Below are positions 6,892 to 12,699 of a stretch of DNA of 28,274 nucleotides, one piece after another. The stretch is from positions 1 to 28,274 of IMG/VR virus record IMGVR_UViG_3300050821_011666. One strand, given 5' to 3'. Both the position numbers and the translations under genes were made by a program. The stretch comes from a virus. Every line of letters starts with the position of its first letter. Within the stretch, counting starts at the first letter, position 1. Below the pieces are notes generated by a model, which was given only the letters and a program-made list of their open reading frames with translations, did not search any database and was not told the DNA's origin.

Positions 6892-7613
6892 AAGTATTAC
6901 TTCTGTCGCTGATCGCACTGCTGCCGCTGATCGTACTGCTGGCGGCCGACAAGCCCGATGCTGCCCTTGTCAAAACTCTTCGGGATAAGGTCGCAAGCCA
7001 GGATCGAACCATCAGCGATCTGTCGGCGCAGTTGGATCGTTCCCGCTTTCAGGCCGACGGACGCGTGCAGGCGATGAAGGCAGCAGGCGATTCGCTGAAC
7101 CGTACGCTTCAATCCCAGTTGGATCAGGCTCGAACTGAAACCTATACCGCTCGAACCGTAAGTGCGAGCAAGGATGTCGTCATTCAGGAGTTGACCGCGG
7201 AACTGCGCAAAACCCAGTCGGATACTTCAACGAATGCTGTCGCTGCGGCTGTCCAGGATACGGCACTGAAGACTGCAGTAAAAGTCGCCAGCGTTCGTCA
7301 CGCGCAGGATGCGGCCGATCTGAAGGCGGGCATCTCGCTTGCCAGTGTGGCCGCGGCAAACTCTCAGCAGTCCGCGGAACTCAGTGCATCGAACAGCAAG
7401 GAGTTGCTGACGGCGACACGAGAGATCGCGCGGCTCACTGGCATCATTCAGGAAAACAACTTTACCGAGATGTGGGGCTGGCGGCTGATGGCGATCCTGG
7501 GTGCCGTAGTACTCGCTCAAACTATCGTCACTCTGCTTATGTTCTGGCAGTTGTATCGTATCGTGCGGCAGGAAAGCACGCTGATTTGTCCCTTGCCACA
7601 TTCGCAGCCTTAG
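6888..7613 (+). CDS. coiled-coil protein with a membrane segment at each end
   Basis: A 241-residue protein. Residues 1-19 are strongly hydrophobic (LLLSLIALLPLIVLLAA), either a signal anchor or a transmembrane helix. Residues 25-185 are a long Ala/Gln/Thr-rich helical region likely to be a coiled coil. A second transmembrane helix lies around residues 200-225 (RLMAILGAVVLAQTIVTLLMFW). The shape recalls a unimolecular spanin, but there is no lipobox cysteine, so that is not shown. It stands a few genes before a cell-wall hydrolase, so a lysis or envelope role is plausible. A host-independent structural role cannot be excluded. Confidence 0.6.
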   Translation: MKVLLLSLIALLPLIVLLAADKPDAALVKTLRDKVASQDRTISDLSAQLDRSRFQADGRVQAMKAAGDSLNRTLQSQLDQARTETYTARTVSASKDVVIQELTAELRKTQSDTSTNAVAAAVQDTALKTAVKVASVRHAQDAADLKAGISLASVAAANSQQSAELSASNSKELLTATREIARLTGIIQENNFTEMWGWRLMAILGAVVLAQTIVTLLMFWQLYRIVRQESTLICPLPHSQP

Positions 7614-7960
7614 CCTCGGTCGTCCTGGCGTTGTTCCTCGCCATGTGCACCGGCCTCGGGCTGTACGTGCATTTGATGTTCCGCGGCCAGCTTGGGAGTC
7701 TGCAGATCAAGCTTCACGGCGAGCTTGAGAATTTCAAAGAGGCATTACGAAAGGAACTGCGGGATGGATACGTCGATGCCAAGCTCGCAGATGCGCAGAT
7801 GCGACCGCTGTTGGTCGGTTTGGCTCGGATCGACGAAGTCGAGCGATACGCTCATCTGTGCCGTCACGACTGGGCAAACCAGGCGCTGGGACAGCAGATG
7901 AGTATGCACGCGATTGAAACACGTCTCGACAATCTGGAAAAGGTTCGCCAGCCAAGTTAG
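7586..7960 (+). CDS. small N-anchored membrane protein, holin-like candidate
   Basis: A 124-residue protein if it starts at TTG 7586, which has AGGAAAG nine bases upstream and overlaps the preceding gene by 28 bases; ATG 7643 is the alternative. A single transmembrane segment (LASVVLALFLAMCTGLGLYVHLMF) is followed by an amphipathic helical tail ending in HAIETRLDNLEKVR. One-helix proteins beside an endolysin are often holins or pinholins, and this is inferred only from context. Confidence 0.5.
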   Translation: MSLATFAALASVVLALFLAMCTGLGLYVHLMFRGQLGSLQIKLHGELENFKEALRKELRDGYVDAKLADAQMRPLLVGLARIDEVERYAHLCRHDWANQALGQQMSMHAIETRLDNLEKVRQPS

Positions 7961-7973
7961 GAGAAGCAAAGTC

Positions 7974-8438
7974 TTGACACCACAATCGCCAGCCACAATC
8001 ACGGAGCTTTACGTTTATCCGGTTCAGCAGTGGACTCCGGGATGCCCGGTGTTCAATCCCGCGCTGCCCGTGCAGCAGTGGGCGCGTCCGATGCAAGCCG
8101 GCGAAAACCCCGCGGAGCCTTTCTACTATCAGGGATGGACGGAGCAGGCTCAGCCGTATTACGGAGCGATGTCGAAAGGCCAGGCTGCCTTGCTGAATAT
8201 TCCCGAGCCCAGTGTAGTGTACGGCACGGGAAGTCTGATATCGGCCAATCCTTGTCCGTGCAGAACGCTCAATCCTGGCGAATCGGTTGTCGTCAACCCG
8301 CTCGCGCCGTTCGGAGGCCTTCCGCTGCTGGTTACTGCGGTTGCGGCGCCGCCTGCTGGCTCGGCGAATCCAACCCTGGCCGAAGTGAACACCGGGATCA
8401 ACGAGATCGAGAAATCCCTGAATCTGCCGCAGACCTAA
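7974..8438 (+). CDS. hypothetical Pro/Gln-rich protein
   Basis: A 154-residue protein from TTG 7974, which has AGGAG ten bases upstream; upstream ATG 7914 lies inside the previous gene. It contains a repeated VQQW element (YPVQQWTPGCPVF and LPVQQWARPM) and several aromatic residues (EPFYYQGWTEQAQPYYG). It has no transmembrane helix. The C-terminal piece (TLAEVNTGINEIEKSLNLPQT) is helical. Extended Pro- and aromatic-rich phage proteins are often minor virion or fibre-associated parts, but here the role is unknown. Confidence 0.5.
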   Translation: MTPQSPATITELYVYPVQQWTPGCPVFNPALPVQQWARPMQAGENPAEPFYYQGWTEQAQPYYGAMSKGQAALLNIPEPSVVYGTGSLISANPCPCRTLNPGESVVVNPLAPFGGLPLLVTAVAAPPAGSANPTLAEVNTGINEIEKSLNLPQT

Positions 8439-8439
8439 G

Positions 8440-8703
8440 ATGCAACCGATTTCGCCTGTTTGTCCGAATCTTGCCGATCTGCCGCTGACCACATATGCGA
8501 AAAATCAGCCGGAGTACCTGCCTTTACCTTCGTACCGCACTGAGGACGGAACTGTGGTCACACGCTGGCGCCTATCTTTGAGGGAACGCTTGGCAGTGCT
8601 GTTCAGAGGGAGTATTTGGCTTACAATCCTGACGTTCAATAGGCCGCTTCAGCCTGTGATGCTGGATGCGCATTGTCCCGTCAGAAAGGACAAATCGTGC
8701 TGA
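8440..8703 (+). CDS. conserved small phage protein of unknown function
   Basis: An 87-residue protein. The block PEYLPLPSYRTEDGTVVTRWRL, then RERLAVLFRGSIWLTILTFNRPLQPVML, matches a motif I know from many phage genomes (EYxPLP…DGxVxxxWRLxxxERLxVLFxGxxWxxxLTFxxPLQP). Its function has not been established to my knowledge. It is often found near lysis or replication genes. It overlaps the next gene's start by seven bases. Confidence 0.6.
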   Translation: MQPISPVCPNLADLPLTTYAKNQPEYLPLPSYRTEDGTVVTRWRLSLRERLAVLFRGSIWLTILTFNRPLQPVMLDAHCPVRKDKSC

Positions 8704-8834
8704 TAGTTCTTGTGATTCTTTTGCTCATTTTGTTCGGCGGCGGCGGGTACTACCAGTGGGGTCCAGGCGGCGGAATCGGCCTCGCCGTTATCGTGCTCCT
8801 GTTGGTCTTCCTGTTCGGGCGCGACCGGTTCTGA
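8697..8834 (+). CDS. 45-residue double-hydrophobic membrane peptide (DUF3309-like)
   Basis: GTG 8697 has AAAGGA six bases upstream. The peptide is two hydrophobic helices (LIVLVILLLILF and GLAVIVLLLVFLF) joined by a Gly-rich turn (GGGGYYQWGPGGGIG), ending GRDRF. This is the layout of the small DUF3309-type membrane proteins. A two-helix hairpin six bases ahead of an endolysin gene is also exactly what a class II holin could look like. I favour a holin or lysis-helper role from context, without proof. Confidence 0.6.
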   Translation: MLIVLVILLLILFGGGGYYQWGPGGGIGLAVIVLLLVFLFGRDRF

Positions 8835-8840
8835 CCCAAA

Positions 8841-9428
8841 ATGAAGGAATACGAATCCGACGAGCTCTTCCGGGATGCGGCTCGCGCCGCGGTTGCCTGC
8901 GAACTCGCGACCGGCTTTCCGGCCGATGCCGCACTGGCGATCTGGGCGAGCGAATCGGCCTGGGGGCAGAACCAAACCGGAAGCTTTAATTTCTTCGGCA
9001 TCACCGGTGTGCCGGAAAACGTCTCGTGTTCCAAGTGTCAGACTACAGAGGACATTTTCCCGTGGGATCTCAGACGGTTTCGGCCAGACGAGCAGAACAC
9101 TGCGGTGTGCCTCACTTCAGGCACTCTCTTGCCGGATCGCAAATATCGCTACAGTATGCGCCGATGGTTCCGTAATTTCCAGTCGATCGACGACGCCTTC
9201 TGCGAACTGGCCCGCTTCGTCATTGACTCCCCGCAGCGCTATGTCGCGGCATGGACTCGCTATACCGCTCAACGGCCCGGCCCCGCCGCGAGCCAGCAAC
9301 TGCTCGCCGATCTCGCAACGGCGGGTTATGCCACAGGCAGCGAACTTGCGACCGAGGACGCTATCGAGAAGCAAGCGAATATCGCGCACGCGATCGAGAT
9401 GGCGCGCAAGGAGACCCCGGCAAAGTGA
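8841..9428 (+). CDS. glucosaminidase-type endolysin
   Basis: A 195-residue peptidoglycan hydrolase of the mannosyl-glycoprotein endo-beta-N-acetylglucosaminidase / FlgJ-like muramidase type. The domain signature is visible: LATGFPADAALAIWASESAWG with the likely catalytic Glu38, then FNFFGITG (residues 49-56), and a Tyr- and Phe-rich C-terminal half (YSMRRWFRNFQSIDDAF…). A CSKC pair sits at 63-66 within the loop after FFGI. No signal peptide is visible, so it would need a holin. It follows several small membrane proteins, completing the lysis module. Confidence 0.8.
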   Translation: MKEYESDELFRDAARAAVACELATGFPADAALAIWASESAWGQNQTGSFNFFGITGVPENVSCSKCQTTEDIFPWDLRRFRPDEQNTAVCLTSGTLLPDRKYRYSMRRWFRNFQSIDDAFCELARFVIDSPQRYVAAWTRYTAQRPGPAASQQLLADLATAGYATGSELATEDAIEKQANIAHAIEMARKETPAK

Positions 9429-9460
9429 GTTCGACACTATATACGCGAACGGCGGCGATT

Positions 9461-9577
9461 GTGTGTCAAAAAAAACCATCCCATCGTCGGCTCCGACAGC
9501 GGGCAGCGGCGACACGTCAGAAACACGTCAGAAACTATTTCTGACGTATTTTGAGTTCGCCGGGAACTGCGGAAAGT
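9461..9577 (+). CDS. possible 38-residue ORF, perhaps a terminase-like remnant
   Basis: A GTG-started frame ends in ETRQKLFLTYFEFAGNCGK. The phrase RQKLFLTYFEFAGN is like the start of the helix-turn-helix domain of many small terminase or transposase-type proteins (RQKxFLxxFxxxGN). The frame then stops. It begins next to an A8 run and has no clear ribosome binding site. It may be a decayed fragment or chance; the strong palindrome inside it argues for a non-coding role. Confidence 0.2.
9513..9547 (+). repeat. three copies of ACGTCAGAAA, two direct and one inverted
   Basis: CACGTCAGAAA occurs twice in tandem (9513-9523, 9524-9534), and the complement TTTCTGACGT follows at 9538-9547. The last two form a perfect 10-bp inverted repeat with a 3-base centre. 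It lies between the endolysin and HNH genes. It could be an operator, an iteron-like site, or a terminator for the lysis transcript (ATTTTG follows, a weak T-run). The rest of the 9429-9624 gap shows nothing else. Confidence 0.75.
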
Positions 9578-9624
9578 GATCACTCTGGTCGGGCACGTGA
9601 TGCAAGTCCAAATACTAAGGCTTT

Positions 9625-10086
9625 ATGGCTTCTCTTCCGCTTCAACCGTGCAAGCGGCCAGGCTGCAAAGCCTTGTGCGAGTCGGGATACTGTGCGGTTC
9701 ATCGGCGGCAACAAGAGCAACAGCGAGGTACGACGGCGGAACGCGGGTACGGCGCCGACCACCGGGCGCTGCGGCTGCTTTGCTTCCAACGCGACGAGTG
9801 GCGGTGCGTGGATTGCGGCTGGGAACCGAACGTGGTGGTGGACTTCCGCAACTTCGGGCTGGGTTCGCCGCCGGCCGACCAAGTGCTGGCCGAGCTGCGG
9901 GACCGGTTCGCGAGGAATGAGCGGCATCTGCACATGGATCATCAGATTCCGATCACAATTCGCCCGGATCTGCGGCTTTCGCTCGATAACCTGCGAACCC
10001 GGTGCAATTCGTGCCATCGTGCGAAGACGTTCCGGGAATCGACGGCACAGCCGGCCAACCGTCCCAGTTTGGGGCATCCGTCCTGA
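9625..10086 (+). CDS. HNH endonuclease of the packaging module
   Basis: A 153-residue HNH nuclease. An N-terminal Cys/His cluster (CKRPGC…C…CAVH, residues 9-26) precedes the HNH domain: CVDCG (61-65), HMDHQIPI (His103, Asp105, His106), Asn122 and CNSCH (127-131). The four CxxC cysteines would hold the structural zinc. HNH proteins of this size next to terS/terL are a known part of HK97-like cos packaging machines, working with the terminase in cos cleavage. The position, directly before the candidate cos region and the small terminase, fits that role. Confidence 0.9.
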   Translation: MASLPLQPCKRPGCKALCESGYCAVHRRQQEQQRGTTAERGYGADHRALRLLCFQRDEWRCVDCGWEPNVVVDFRNFGLGSPPADQVLAELRDRFARNERHLHMDHQIPITIRPDLRLSLDNLRTRCNSCHRAKTFRESTAQPANRPSLGHPS

Positions 10087-10471
10087 AAGTGGCACCGTTG
10101 CAGCAGGCTGGTGGAGACGGCGCGACGTGGGGCGACGTGGGGCCTGCTTTGGGCCTTCCTTGGGGGGGAGGGCGGGTCAAATACCTACCAAGGGGCCCGC
10201 GGTGACCTATCGGCGCTCGAATACGAAAATCCGCGAAATTGAAATTTTCACTTTTGAACGGAATTCGGCAGATCGCCTTTGTTTTCGGCTTTTTTGAGCC
10301 AGATTGGTATTGGTACTTCCAGCTTTTCGGCTGACAACGCTGCTAAATTCTTTACGCAGTGGTTAAGTTTTAACGCAGGGATTAATTTTTCAGCACCTTT
10401 GTCGGCTACCGCCGAGGCTGAGAGTGTTACATCCGGCGTGACAAGTTGTTACACGAAATGTAACAGGGCAA
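10087..10471 (+). other. non-coding region, probable cos site
   Basis: A 385-bp gap between the HNH and small-terminase genes. From left to right it has a tandem 10-bp repeat (GCGACGTGGG at 10122-10131 and 10132-10141), a run of seven G (10162-10168) leading into GGGCGGGTCAAATACCTACC, then a GGGCCC palindrome (10193-10198) and GGTGACC. After that it becomes AT-rich (about 10220-10400) up to the operator-like repeats. The order G-run, GGTCAAAT, GACC, AT-rich, terS is what I recall of cos regions in HNH-carrying HK97-like phages. The exact cut is not visible. Confidence 0.5.
10425..10465 (+). promoter_or_regulatory. TGTTACA repeats upstream of the small terminase
   Basis: TGTTACA occurs at 10425-10431 and 10447-10453, exactly 22 bp apart (two helical turns). 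Its complement TGTAACA at 10459-10465 makes a 7-bp inverted repeat with centre CGAAA. The group ends seven bases before the terS ATG. This looks like a regulator binding array or a terminase recognition (R-site-like) array. Confidence 0.6.
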
Positions 10472-11014
10472 ATGAGAGGACGAAAGCCGAAACCGCTAAA
10501 GACTCAGCTCGCTGCCGGCGACCCGCGAAACAAAGGTGTTCACCGGCTGGAGCGGCTGCTCGCAGGCGAGCCGAAGGCTTCCCGCGGACTGCCGACGTGT
10601 CCGCGGCATCTGAAGGGGCGGGCGCGCGGAGCATGGATCTTCTGGGCGCGGGAACTGGAGGCGATGGATATCGACAGGCGGCCGGATGCGCATATGCTCG
10701 AAGGCGCCTGCGTTGCCTACGATGCCGCGGTGGCCAGCTACGAGACGATTCAGGCGCAGGGTAGGTTCATCGCGAAGAAGGCTCTCGACCCGAAAACAAA
10801 GGCTTTGGTGGTAGTGGACGTGAAGCCGCACCCGGCTGTGCGGCAGGGAACCCAGGCATGGCTTCTGATGCGGTCGTTCTGTTCGGAGTTCGGATTGTCC
10901 CCGGTGGCCAGGCTGAGGCTTTCGATAGAGAAGGAAGACAGCGGAGATGCGGACTTGTTCGAGCTGCTGGGGCGGCCGCGCGAGAAGCGAACGCCGCCAG
11001 CGTTGGTGCAGTGA
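10472..11014 (+). CDS. terS: terminase small subunit, P27 family
   Basis: A 180-residue protein opening MRGRKPKPLKTQLAAGDPRN, the typical basic start of the P27 (TIGR01558) small terminases. A helical core follows (PRHLKGRARGAWIFWARELEAMDI…LEGACVAYDAAVASYETIQAQGRFIAK). It ends with the FGLSPVARLRLS element, common in this family. The protein would recognise cos DNA and recruit the large subunit. In related phages the large subunit follows directly. Here about 1.7 kb with minus-strand genes separates them, which is unusual. Confidence 0.9.
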   Translation: MRGRKPKPLKTQLAAGDPRNKGVHRLERLLAGEPKASRGLPTCPRHLKGRARGAWIFWARELEAMDIDRRPDAHMLEGACVAYDAAVASYETIQAQGRFIAKKALDPKTKALVVVDVKPHPAVRQGTQAWLLMRSFCSEFGLSPVARLRLSIEKEDSGDADLFELLGRPREKRTPPALVQ

Positions 11015-11021
11015 AATGAAG

Positions 11022-11480
11022 CTATCTCCGACCCTCTTCCTCGTGTTCAGCCTTTTCGGTGCATTCGTCGCACACGCCGAGACTAAGATCCGCGGCGGGC
11101 GTGATGGCCTTGCCGCACTCGCAGCAGGTGGAAGCCGCACAAGTTTCGCAAGCACCATCTTGGTTCGTGGGCTTGCCGCAATCCGGACAGGCCGCAGGCT
11201 TCCAGCCACAACCGGCGCAATAGGGATTGCCGCCTGCTTCGTGGCACACAGGGCAGGCAGGTGCGGGACCAACCCACGTCAGCAGGTGGGCATTCTCCTT
11301 GATCAGGCCGGTGCTTTTCAAAACGCCAATGACCTGTTCGTACTGCGCGAAGCTGAGCTTGCTCATCAGGTTGGCATACAGATGGCCCGATGGAACCTCT
11401 TTCAGGTCGCGGATCGCATCGGCGACCGCCGTCAGTATCCCGAGAGCGGCCTTTACGTGAGGGGTCGTGATCTGTGTCAT
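11022..11480 (-). CDS. winged-helix plus triple zinc-ribbon protein
   Basis: A 152-residue minus-strand protein from the ATG at 11480, with GGTGA five bases upstream. Residues 1-70 form a small helical winged-helix-like domain (SGHLYANLMSKLSFAQYEQVIGVLKSTGLI). The rest holds twelve cysteines in three ribbons: 76/79/88/91, 98/101/111/114 and 119/122/137/140. The C-terminus is acidic. The N-terminal block resembles short phage/plasmid proteins of unknown function; adding three ribbons suggests a DNA- or RNA-binding regulator. It is convergent with terS (seven bases between stops) and coupled to the small membrane ORF upstream. It looks like a moron. Confidence 0.7.
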   Translation of the reverse strand: MTQITTPHVKAALGILTAVADAIRDLKEVPSGHLYANLMSKLSFAQYEQVIGVLKSTGLIKENAHLLTWVGPAPACPVCHEAGGNPYCAGCGWKPAACPDCGKPTNQDGACETCAASTCCECGKAITPAADLSLGVCDECTEKAEHEEEGRR

Positions 11481-11587
11481 TTGATCACCGGGTATAAGCA
11501 GACTGCAAGAACCAGGCAGGCAAGGGCCAGCCAGTAAGTCAAGTTGAATTCCGGTTCCTTGAGCGTTTCTTTTAGTGGTGTAAGCAT
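11477..11587 (-). CDS. 36-residue membrane peptide
   Basis: A minus-strand frame from the ATG at 11587 encodes a short polar start (MLTPLKETLKEPEFN), one transmembrane helix (TYWLALACLVLAVCLYPV) and a terminal IK. Its TGA overlaps the ATG of the zinc-ribbon gene, a coupling that supports both calls. It has no clear ribosome binding site. It is the promoter-proximal gene of minus-strand module 1. Confidence 0.5.
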   Translation of the reverse strand: MLTPLKETLKEPEFNLTYWLALACLVLAVCLYPVIK

Positions 11588-11600
11588 GGTGATCACAGCT

Positions 11601-11631
11601 TCGCTCTTGTGCCTGCGGCATGCAAGCTAAT
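11601..11631 (-). promoter_or_regulatory. bipartite upstream element, copy A
   Basis: Read on the minus strand, ATTAnCTTGCnTG, eight variable bases, then ACAAGAGCGA. The same two boxes with the same spacing recur at 12650-12680. Both copies stand in divergent gaps, with a minus-strand module on one side and a plus-strand packaging gene on the other. A shared promoter or regulator site is the simplest reading. Box 1 contains a TTGC resembling a -35, but no clear -10 follows. Confidence 0.55.
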
Positions 11632-11652
11632 CCAATGAATCTAAAGAAGATC

Positions 11653-11970
11653 ATGAAGATTGTCTTGTGGCCGACAGATAAGCTTATCCCCTATGCGCGG
11701 AACGCTCGGACGATCCCGCAGGCCGCTATCGACAAAGTCGCCGCCAGCATCAAAGAGTTCGGCTGGCAGCAGCCAATCGTCGTGGACGCCGAACGGGTCG
11801 TCGTCGCGGGCCACGTGCGCCTGCTGGCGGCAAAGCAGCTGGGGCTGGAACAAGTCCCGGTCCACGTTGCCACCGACCTTACGCCTGGCCAGATCAAAGC
11901 CTTCCGGCTGATGGATAACCGCAGCCACCAGGAGAGCGCCAGGAAATCGATTGGAGACCTTTCCAGATGA
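11653..11970 (+). CDS. ParB-like nuclease domain, truncated
   Basis: A 105-residue protein with a ParB/sulfiredoxin-type N-terminal domain: PTDKLIPYARNAR, AAIDKVAASIKEFGWQQPIVVD, and AGHVRLLAAKQLGLEQVPV with the GHxR motif (Gly53, His54, Arg56). Phage proteins of this type continue past DNRSHQES into a C-terminal domain or a fused methyltransferase. Here the family match ends at that point and the frame runs out after ARKSIGDLSR. ATG 11653 is preferred: AAAGAAGA lies just ahead, and upstream ATG 11620 falls inside element A. Such proteins commonly sit next to terminase genes. The gene is probably a 3'-truncated remnant. Confidence 0.65.
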   Translation: MKIVLWPTDKLIPYARNARTIPQAAIDKVAASIKEFGWQQPIVVDAERVVVAGHVRLLAAKQLGLEQVPVHVATDLTPGQIKAFRLMDNRSHQESARKSIGDLSR

Positions 11971-12007
11971 TCTCCAGTTCAATCTGGCTGAGTTTCATCG
12001 TTCTCAT
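11894..12007 (-). CDS. 37-residue truncated minus-strand ORF
   Basis: A minus-strand frame starts at 12007 with an excellent GGAGG (12016-12020) eight bases ahead, 27 bases after the DUF3489-type gene. Its first 19 residues (MRTMKLSQIELEIIWKGLQ) look like a real helical start. The rest is antisense to the conserved 3' part of the ParB gene (SWRSPGGCGYPSAGRL) and looks like read-through. The natural gene was probably cut at a junction near 11940-11955. Confidence 0.4.
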   Translation of the reverse strand: MRTMKLSQIELEIIWKGLQSISWRSPGGCGYPSAGRL

Positions 12008-12034
12008 CGTGTGATCCTCCGAAGCCGAGTGTGC

Positions 12035-12601
12035 TCAGGCCTGAAGCGAATACGTGCGCTCTCCCTTTTCGTTCTTGCTGGATACGACCGTCAGGCCATG
12101 CTTCTTCGCGAGCGAGCCGCCCGCGCTCATCAGCGCCCGCGTGGTGTGCTGCTGCCAGTCGAACTTGGCCATGAGTTCCTGCAGGGTCACGCCGCCTTCG
12201 CGCTTGAGCAGCGCGATAACCTGGCTGACCTTGCTGCCTTCGCGCGGGCTGGAGGAGGCTGTCTCGGCCGCTTTGGAAGCTTTCTTCGCGCGCTTGGCCC
12301 TGGTCTTCGCGGGAGCCTCTTCCGTCGCGGCGTTGGGCGTCGGTGGCGCAACCGGAGCCTCCAGTTTGTCGAGTTCGGCAAGGATGCGCTTCGAAGCGAC
12401 TGCATTGCTCTGGAACTTCTTCACCGGCGTGATGCCGGTCAGGCTGTTGTAAATGGCGACCAGGCGCTTGCTGTCGCCGCCGAGAAGCTCGGCCAGGTCG
12501 TCCGCATTGGTAAAGGCGATGCCGGAAGCAGCCTCTCTCGCTGCCTTAAAGGTTGCATAAACCGTGATGTTGTTCTCGGAGTCGATCGTAAAGGTCTTCA
12601 T
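12035..12601 (-). CDS. DUF3489-domain protein
   Basis: A 188-residue minus-strand protein. The C-terminal part (residues about 121-188: SKVSQVIALLKREGGVTLQELMAKFDWQQHTTRALMS…KHGLTVVSSKNEKGERTY) has the DUF3489 pattern, a winged-helix-like domain. The N-terminal part (about 1-80) is a separate small domain. A basic Ala/Lys linker (KTRAKRAKKASKAA) lies between them. DUF3489 proteins are common in phage, plasmid and genomic-island accessory genes, and their job is unknown; DNA binding is likely from the fold. Its reverse orientation inside the packaging operon marks it as a moron. Confidence 0.75.
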   Translation of the reverse strand: MKTFTIDSENNITVYATFKAAREAASGIAFTNADDLAELLGGDSKRLVAIYNSLTGITPVKKFQSNAVASKRILAELDKLEAPVAPPTPNAATEEAPAKTRAKRAKKASKAAETASSSPREGSKVSQVIALLKREGGVTLQELMAKFDWQQHTTRALMSAGGSLAKKHGLTVVSSKNEKGERTYSLQA

Positions 12602-12649
12602 GGTTGGTGGCTCTTTTCGGTCCCGGTCCAGCCGGGCTCATCACATGAA

Positions 12650-12680
12650 TCGCTCTTGTCGGCAGCACAAGCAAGTTAAT
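12650..12680 (-). promoter_or_regulatory. bipartite upstream element, copy B
   Basis: Second copy of the element at 11601-11631: 20 of 30 core positions match, concentrated in two blocks flanking eight unmatched bases. It lies upstream of the minus-strand DUF3489-type gene (start 12601) and 19 bases before the large-terminase start at 12700. A small hairpin (CCCGG/CCGGG, 12622-12636) lies between it and the minus-strand start. Confidence 0.55.
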
Positions 12681-12699
12681 TCGCTCTCGTTCAGAAAAT

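Noticed and set aside
9551-10297. Frame of 248 codons overlapping the HNH gene
   Set aside because: Out-of-frame shadow of the HNH endonuclease, whose zinc and HNH motifs are in the 9625 frame.
10279-10764. Frame beginning in the AT-rich part of the cos region
   Set aside because: Starts at TTG without a ribosome binding site and runs out of frame through the terS gene.
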